Shown piece after piece: positions 55,839-64,000 of a DNA stretch of 64,000 nucleotides. The position numbers were made by a program, and so were the translations under genes. The DNA lies in NCBI RefSeq assembly GCF_052324685.1, contig NC_135226.1, positions 14,454,332 through 14,518,331 on the forward strand, written 5' to 3'. This DNA comes from Brachyhypopomus gauderio (lineage: Eukaryota; Chordata; Actinopteri; Gymnotiformes; Hypopomidae). Position 1 is the stretch's first letter. Each line of letters starts with the position of its first letter. Under the pieces are notes generated by a model. That model was not told the DNA's origin. It did not search any database and worked only from the letters and a program-made list of their open reading frames with translations.

Positions 55839-56124
55839 TTAACATGTAAAAGTCTTTCTCTGCCCTCTAACATTTGGGCATTTGAAGGACAAGTAAAAGC
55901 AACAGACCTCTGTTTCTATTTATTTCATGCTCTACTTGCTCCATCCCTCTCTCTTCTCTCCTCCATCCCTCTCTCTTCTCTCCTCCATCCCTCTCTCTTC
56001 TCTCCTCCATCCCTCTCTCTTCTCTCCTCCCAACATGTCTGTTGCATCACTTATGTGGCTATTGTGGGACTGTGTTGACTCAGCACTGACCACTGATGAG
56101 GTCATATACCAAAAGATATGCAGC

Positions 56125-56410
<286 letters not shown>

Positions 56411-56517
56411 ATGGTTTAATGTTGGTGCCTGTGTATGAAGCCACTGTGTATGAAAACTAAGTGTATCATTAAATGTAAATATTCTGAAATATGCATATAC
56501 ACATATACTATGCTAAT

Positions 56518-56695
56518 CAGAGTTGTATAATCCAGGTTCAGAAAGTAAAAGTCCTCACCAGGATTTTGCTCAAGCTTGCTAGATTTATTAATTAGTGCAA
56601 TCCAGGTAAAATTAGTGGAATCAACACAATCCAGGAAGCCTGAGCAAAATCCTGGTGAGGATTTTTACTTTTTGAACCTGGATTATACAACTCTG
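56518..56695. mobile_element. Foldback hAT-type MITE, copy 2
   Basis: A 178-bp relative of the element at 54312, about 90% identical in the shared part, with inverted arms of roughly 60 bp beginning CAGAGTTGTATAATCCAGG. The exact 8-bp repeat ATGCTAAT lies on both sides (56510-56517 and 56696-56703), confirming the ends. Confidence 0.88.
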
Positions 56696-57274
56696 ATGCT
56701 AATATATAAGCTTTCATCTGTACAGTGACATCGTTCTGCTCACACTCATAAACCAGTACTTCAAGATATCAGCCGTGTTTGATAGAATGCCCACATCCAA
56801 ACCCTTAGGCCAGTCAAAAGGCCTTAACCTGTCAGCATACACAGACTTACATATGGATTCAAACTGTTCTTTTCTGAATTAACATCAGAATATCCATCTG
56901 TTCCCTATTCTCCTCATTTGGGGCTATATGCATATTATTTTAAACGGACTTAATGAGGTCATTTTCTGTTTCAGGGTCATACCAGTTTTCCAGAATTCTT
57001 TAATTTGATCTTTTATGATGTTAAATAATTTTATGGATCTCACTATAAATAAACAAGAAGCATTTTTTACAAATTAATTCTGAAAAGTTTTGTTTTGTTA
57101 TATAAATCACTGTTGTACAAGTTGCTAACACATTTCAGTGTACTAACAGAGTATGCTAAGTATTGATTCCTGTCCAACCATGACCATAACATTAAGTGGG
57201 AAACACAATACATCAGGCAAACCCAATACAGTACATGAGTCATTTTATTTAACCAAGGGTTAGTCATCGAGAGG

Positions 57275-57400
<126 letters not shown>

Positions 57401-57574
57401 CCTGCAGTCACCCTTTTCTTTTGAGTCAGCTGATGAAGTTTCAGATCACACTCTGACCATTCCTACCACAGAAACCTCCCAACCTCTCCCCAGCTTTCCC
57501 GCGGTCCCGTATTTTGCTCCTGGGGATTACATTACATCTAAATTAAAGTGGAAATGACCTGATTTCCCCCCAGC

Positions 57575-57617
<43 letters not shown>

Positions 57618-57922
57618 TCACGAGTGGGAGAAAGATTAATGTATGACACAACATTTGCAATTTGCTGATGAGAACTTATAATTCTTAATACTTCAAGGAA
57701 CACAGTATCGCAAATGTGGATACATTTTGAACTGTTTTAAGGGTGTGTGTAAAATGAATGAACCCCAGACACCTCTGAAGGAAAATGCTGTAAGTATGGT
57801 GACATTTTCTATGGTCCATGAACGTAAATACTGTATATGGTGCTACACTTCTGACATCTATTACTCTCCTGTCATATTTAGAGAAGCACTGAGATGTTCA
57901 ATGAAAGAGATATAGGGGACAA

Positions 57923-57981
<59 letters not shown>

Positions 57982-58745
57982 GGGTCATGAGACAAACACT
58001 GTATGTGTGCATGTGTGCATAAAAAAGATCAAATGTTAGTGGTATTCCAATAAGTATTTGGCAAATAGCTGTTAACATGGCAAACTTGAAAGGTCTGAGT
58101 GAGTGTGTGTGAAGGGTCAGGGGTCAGGGGAGGAAGGTCACAACCCATACATGCATCGCAGACAAAGCTATTTCCATGGCTGGAAGACACTGAGCTTTTG
58201 TTTTTATCTAGCAATGTTTGTGGTGCACTGAGACATCAGTCAGTCTGTCTGTCTGTCTGTAGCTGCCCTATTGTACCGATCTTCATCTCATTGTCTGAGT
58301 TCACAGCCTTGCTTATTTCTTCTTACTCACTTTTAGTCATCATCATCATCATCATCACCATCATCATCATGTCTCTCCTTGTTCTCTTTTTTGATTTCAG
58401 CATCCCATAACATTTTTTTTATTTTGTACTTTTTAAAGGGCATTTTATGAATATATACATTTTCTACCATAAGGGATAAAGGAAAGTTTGTTAAGATTTA
58501 TAAAGACCTTTTATATTGTCTCTTAATGCTGTTGTTTGCTAACACAGTAACATAGTAGCATCTAATAATATGTGTGGTGGGTTCTGTTTGCCCGGGACAG
58601 CACGTAGGTAACTACATTTCTTACCATGAGCAAGGAACATGTGTTTTGTAGATGTGCTTTGTGTCTGTCTTTGAGATGTGGGTGGATTTGGAGTTGTACT
58701 GGGAGCTCTCGCCCGCTCCGCAGCTTGCCAAATGCCGCTGGGTAA

Positions 58746-58779
<34 letters not shown>

Positions 58780-58923
58780 ACATGTGTGTGTGTGTGTGTT
58801 TGCATGCCTGTTTGTGTGTGTCTGGCATGCTGACTCCTGCTCAGTGCCAGAGGGAAACCTGTGTTCCAAAATCTAGGTGTCAAATGGCTCTGGCTGCAGT
58901 GGTGCAGCAGAGAGAGAGGGAGG

Positions 58924-58954
<31 letters not shown>

Positions 58955-59128
58955 GAGGGAGAAAGAGAGAGAGGGAGAGACAGACTAGAATGAGGTGTAA
59001 TGTACTGTGTTGTGTGCACAATGCTCAACGAGATGTTATATTGCTATTTCTTTCATCTGCCTCTCCTTTTGTCATTTGCATTCATCTCCTCCATTATTCT
59101 CTCTCTCTCTCGCTCTCTCTCTCTCTCC

Positions 59129-59178
<50 letters not shown>

Positions 59179-60704
59179 GTATCTCGCATATGAACACAGG
59201 CGCGAGCACACAGCCACACATGTGGTACACACACCTGCTGTTAGCGTACGTTTATTGCTGTAGGCCCTTTTATGGGCGAGCTGCCCAGTTTACCCAGTTT
59301 TGGGGCGAGTTGGGGCTCCTACGAATCACAGCACCCCCCACCCTCCTCACCCACCCCAGCAGTGGCAAAGAGAATACGGATGCCAACAGGGACGGGTTCG
59401 TTCCTCATTTACTCTCCCGATGAGACTCCGCGCAATGTAAATCGACCGGCAGTTCCGTGTCCCATTCCAGAATCCAGGCGAAAGATTTGATCCAAAGAAT
59501 GCACACAAATGATTCAGAATGATTCAGTCATCCATCTTCTTCTGGGGGGAGAAGTTGAATCCCAGAGTAAATAAATCAGGATTACATTTCCACCCACCCA
59601 CCTCAACATCCCGCCTCCATTAGCCACCCCCCACCCCCCACCCCCCACTTATACCCCTCTACACCCCCATGCCCCCCCCCCCCCCCCACTTTACATTCAC
59701 CTCTATACATTCCTCTACATGGGTTGTATTTTGAAATGGCATGAAAAGTTTATTTAATTTATAAACTAGTATCAGCACTGTATTTCAGACAGTATCACAA
59801 AATACAGCAAAATAGGCACGTACACACTTTTACACTGGTGCGTAATTAATACTGTTGTAAGTGTTCACTGCATTTCAAGTTTTCTTTCAAGTGTTCCTAT
59901 TTGCCATATTAATCTCTGATACACCAGCGAGTTATGCGGACTACTTGTCTGTTACAATTGCTAATATGGGAGCTGGTTTCCATGGTTCCATGGGGGTATA
60001 CACATGCATATTATCCCTTGTCATGACGACGACAGATCCCATATATGCTATAGCGAGGGTGTATTTCCTGGGTATCATAATGGAACATCACCGGCTTAGG
60101 TGCAGATGTTTGTTTGGTCAGCATGGGAGTCGACAAGGGCATTATGATGTCATAATGGCAGAGTCAGTGTTGCTTGGAATGTGTTGCTAAGCCACGCAGT
60201 AATGCGTAATGCTCCTCGAGTGGAGTAAATGGCCAGAGACGTAAACACTTTAATGTTGGGAAGACTTGGTAAAGCCTGTCCTGTTCCAGAGTACTTGTGA
60301 TCGTACAGATGATGTCTCTGCTGATGGTGGACAGACACCATTGAAGTGCAGCGAGATGTTCTGAGTGTTGATAATGTAAAGAAAACATTCAGTTAGTGCA
60401 GGCTGCAAAGAGCTTGAGAGATATTTGCACCTATTCAAAATAATCAACTCCTCCTTTTATCTGTCTATGGAGTTATTGGAAGATGGGAACCCGTTGCTCT
60501 CTCTGTTTCTGTCTGTCACTATGCCAACATATACAACACCCAACACATTCATGCTTAAGGACCTTAAACAAGAGTCATAATATAACAGAGATCAGGTTGG
60601 AACAGATCAAAAATTAAAGACAGAGTTTCTCACAGAGAAAAATGGGTTTATAGTCCACCCATTAGACAGTTTGTGAGTGTAACGGTGTGTGTGTGTGTGT
60701 GTGT

Positions 60705-60735
<31 letters not shown>

Positions 60736-60835
60736 CACCAACACAAGGATGGGTAAAGCAGTCTGTGTGTATGTGTGTTTGTGTCTTTACGGGGGAAATG
60801 AGTGGAAGGGAGAGGCAGACGCTCTGAGGATTAAG

Positions 60836-60870
<35 letters not shown>

Positions 60871-61619
60871 AGGAGAGTGAAGAGCTGGGTAAAATCTCTA
60901 TGGAGAGGGAGAGAGAAAGAAAGAGAAAGAGACAGAGAGAGATTGATCTCTGTCTCAGAGTGACAGAGGAAGACAACTAAACATTTTCTAGTGTTTTCTC
61001 ATGGAGTGGAGAGGAAAATAGAGATTTTACAGGAGTGGGGGAGAAAATGAAAGAGAGACCGAGACGGAGAGAAATGGAGTGCTTTACTTCTGTTCTCGCT
61101 CCTTCTCCTTCTGCGTATGGAAGCAGGCCAAAGTGTCATCCACAGCTGAGACATCTTTGTTCTGTAAGCTGTGATGAGACAGTACAGCGGTGATGAAACT
61201 TGCATTGCTCTAAGAAAGCACATTCAAGTGACATGTTGGCTGTCTCTTAATGAAGGCCGATGAAGGTTGCTAGGAGTGTATGTATTTTTATTACTATTGT
61301 TATTTGTTTGTTTGTTTATTCTTCCAAAAGCATATGTGGCATCGCTTGTTTGCCAGTGAAAAGAGGGTGGCTGAAAGTTCTTTGTACAGCACGTTCTGTC
61401 ATGACAACAGAATAGGCACCCAAACAAGGATCAACGCTGAAGTATGGTAAATACGCACGGAGATGTGGAGGATACACCTTTGATCAGGAGTTCTTAGCAA
61501 CATTAAACAGTTCTACCTCTGCCTACCTTCCTCGACAAGGTCTTTGATGCATCCAGCAGTGCTTTGTGTAGTGTTCCATTGCAGAAAAGGAACACTGACT
61601 GAAAGCCATGTGGCAAGAT

Positions 61620-61912
61620 GTCGGCTTTTAGGGTTTTAGGCTGACCGGTCTGGTAATGTCAGGTTTTTGGGTTTTAGGCCGGATGGTCTGGTGATGTCGG
61701 GTTTTAGGGTTTTAGGCCGGATGGTCTGGTGATGTCGGGTTTTAGGGTTTTAGGCTGGATGGTCTGGTGATGTCGGGTTTTTGGGTTCTAGGCTGGATGG
61801 TCTGGTGATGTCAGGTTTTAGGGTTTTAGGCTGGATGGTCTGGAGATGTCGGGTTTTAGACTGGATGGTCTGGTGATGTTAGGTTTTAAGGTTTTAGGCT
61901 GGATGGTCTGGC
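61620..61912. repeat. 38-bp tandem repeat, about 8 copies
   Basis: The unit is GTCGGGTTTTAGGGTTTTAG followed by GCTGGATGGTCTGGTGAT. One copy is shortened by 8 bp. The TTTTAGGG words resemble telomere repeats but the period is 38 bp. Confidence 0.85.
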
Positions 61913-62839
61913 AAAATATGTTGAATCTCATTGTTTGAACAGATTGTTTCAAACCTTACCTAATGGCTGAATGAAGAAGGTCCACACTCTAGAGTCAGTT
62001 AGAAGCAACGGTGTGAAAAGCACTTCGGTTTTTAGTGGTCAGCACAAGCTTTCCTTTGGAACAGTATGAAGGAGGAACTCTTGGCTTCTATACACTATGC
62101 CAAACTTAAATAGTGCAAGTAAGTACCAAGCTTGGTGAATACAACATAAATTTATATTGCATATTTCTCAATTAAATTTGTAAGCTCTGATAGCTATACA
62201 GCTTATGATATTCATTTTGTGTGATGTTAATTTTGTTGGTTGTAGGGCCACATCATCTTCTCTCATTTGTCCTGCTTTTGGGCTTTGATGTCCCCCTTTT
62301 AACGTGGTCACCTCAGCCACGTCAGTGAGGTTGTGGATTAGTCTTTGTGTCGTTCTGAGTCATACAACAATGACGACAACAATAGCAAAAAAGATGAAGT
62401 TTCAATCAGAGCAGAATGGTTTAAATATTGATTAATTTCATTATTAGGGTTTCCACGTTCCTCAGAAGCAGCATGGTTCTGCCTGGATGGACCATTATTT
62501 ACCCATACGTGTGAGTTTGGCTTTTTGTCTCTTCTCTGGGAGTACCTGAGACCCTTTGGAATTGTCAAGGCTGGGCTGCTCAGATCATGCTAAGCTCGTG
62601 GGCAACCTGCGAGGGACTGTGATGGATGGACCGGGAAACTCCAGCTGACACGTCGAAACACAACAGAGCCGATTCCTCTCCTCGTGCTCGTTTTCAGGGC
62701 TCGTTCACGGGAGAGAGCTGTCAATCACGTCCCTGGGGCGGAGCTCCCTCCTGGATGTCTTTGGCTTGATGAGAAGAAATGAGCTTCATTTATCATTAGC
62801 AGTGACGTCAACATGAGTGATGACAGAAAAGCGTATGAA

Positions 62840-62869
62840 ACGTATGAAAGTTTCATAACTTTCATACGT
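62840..62869. repeat. Perfect 13-bp inverted repeat with 4-nt loop
   Basis: ACGTATGAAAGTT (62840-62852), loop TCAT, then the exact reverse complement (62857-62869). Further ACGTATGAAA and CGTATA words surround it. No oligo-T or gene end nearby. Confidence 0.7.
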
Positions 62870-64000
62870 AAACGTATATAAGTGAGAAGTACGATTATTC
62901 GACAAGCCTGTGGATTTCCAAAACATGCGATTTCACTTGTGATGAAAGTCAAACTACACAATGAAGCTGTCGATAAACCCATAATCTGCTCTTGGCTTCC
63001 ACATGTAACTTCTTTTTGCCAAAAAGAGACACTAAAAATACATTTTCTTTGCTGCCACCATCCCACTAAACTCTCTTCTTCTGAGTCCCACATATATTTT
63101 CACTTCACTATTCTGTCATTTATTAGTAGTTGGCATGTGAGTTGTGCATAATTCCAATCCTCTCCACTCTGGGTCTTTTTAGGCTTCCTTCAGCAGTGGT
63201 CACACTGTGAGACTTTTGAAGAAAATGTCTGTCACTGCCAGAAGAGGACTGTGTGGTGTCTTTGGTCAGAGGGGCACTAAATCGACCCCCGCAGAGCATG
63301 ACACATTACATGTTCAGAGACCATGGATTTTAACTCAAGGCCACAGAATTCTTTCACGTTTTGCAGTTGTCGTTTGCGACAGTATAATCATCGTGATAAC
63401 TGCACAGCAAACAATATGGGGTGATTTGTGAGATTACTGGTTAAAACTATAGGCCTGCTTGGAAAAAAACGTACTTCTGTTTTTTAAGGAAACCTCACTG
63501 CAAAAAGTATTTATGATATGCAGAAAAGAGTTGGAGTGGATGGTTTGGTAAGGGCTAGTTGAGATGCACTAAATTAAAATTTACAAGTTGGCTGCTTCAT
63601 TGCTTTCTTACCTAAATCAATCCATTAGGGTCATGGACTTTTTATTTTCACTGGCTACATATTAGTAAGCCTAACTTTAATAACACAATTGTTAGTGCTG
63701 TTGTTGCTAAGGTAGCTGTGAAGTGAACAGACTTGAGGAAAAATTAATCACCTAAACCGTCCGACCTTCAAAAGTGCCTGGCTATGCTCGGCTGATGAAG
63801 GACTTCCATTTAACACTTCCTGCTTTTGTGTTCCGCATCAGAACTTTTCTCAGCCGCTTTATTTACTGCTGAACAACACTGCGATTACTCTTTAGAAACC
63901 TTGCATTAGCTTTAGCCTGAATTGCTAAAACAGACATTAGAATAGCCTAGGAAGAATGAATAGGCTAGCATGTGCTCCCTAGCTGGGCTAGCTGTAGCTG

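Noticed and set aside
59861-60190. 109-aa frame with hydrophobic segments
   Set aside because: No recognisable domain, no conserved start context or splice partner; length is within chance for this region.
61620-61912. Interstitial telomere repeat
   Set aside because: TTTTAGGG words occur once or twice per 38-bp unit; there is no TTAGGG hexamer array.

Overview
This is a piece of a vertebrate nuclear genome, almost certainly a teleost fish. The genes are split by short introns with GT-AG borders. CA/GT and GA/CT microsatellites are extremely dense. The recognisable proteins are vertebrate, and secretogranin II has the 'a'-type secretoneurin seen in fish. Tc1, hAT-type, LINE and tRNA-SINE remnants of the kind common in teleosts lie between and inside the genes. 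The species cannot be read from the sequence.

Six protein genes can be supported. Five of the six could be joined exon by exon with reading frame kept across every junction; the last exon of ap1s3 remains a hypothesis. Left to right: scg2a (secretogranin II precursor of secretoneurin, + strand, coding 6258-8165); ap1s3 (AP-1 clathrin adaptor sigma subunit, - strand, 14197 down to about 11191); dhrs12 (SDR-family oxidoreductase, + strand, 14744-19744, 320 aa); wdfy1 (WD40/FYVE endosomal protein, - strand, 30319-22611, 12 coding exons, 410 aa); serpine2 (protease nexin-1, - strand, 36779-31247, 399 aa); prss16 (thymus-specific S28 serine protease, - strand, 50633-40552, 494 aa). scg2, ap1s3, wdfy1 and serpine2 are neighbours on human 2q36, so this is a conserved block. 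dhrs12 sits inside it tail-to-tail with wdfy1, the arrangement DHRS12 has with the paralogue WDFY2 on human chromosome 13. The genes do not form a pathway; the shared theme is linkage, plus one divergent promoter (ap1s3/dhrs12).

Regions without genes: 1-5100 is unassigned upstream DNA rich in simple repeats. 8.2-11.2 kb holds a solo LTR and a 14-copy 51-bp minisatellite. 19.8-22.6 kb lies between the convergent dhrs12 and wdfy1. 38.4-40.5 kb separates serpine2 and prss16. 50.7-64 kb shows no gene I can support, only a LINE remnant, three hAT-type non-autonomous elements, several tandem repeats and microsatellites.

The most unusual observations are: (1) wdfy1 intron 7 consists largely of about 14 tandem copies of the preceding exon's own 3' end plus its 5' splice site, and closes with a roughly 110-nt pure CT tract at the acceptor; (2) the likely last exon of ap1s3 carries a (TG)n microsatellite read as a Cys-Val repeat between conserved-looking RSV and LEE residues; (3) a near-perfect RE1/NRSE (REST site) overlaps the scg2a core promoter; (4) several 5' splice sites run directly into GT repeats; (5) prss16 has a GC-AG intron. 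I saw no new multi-gene system.
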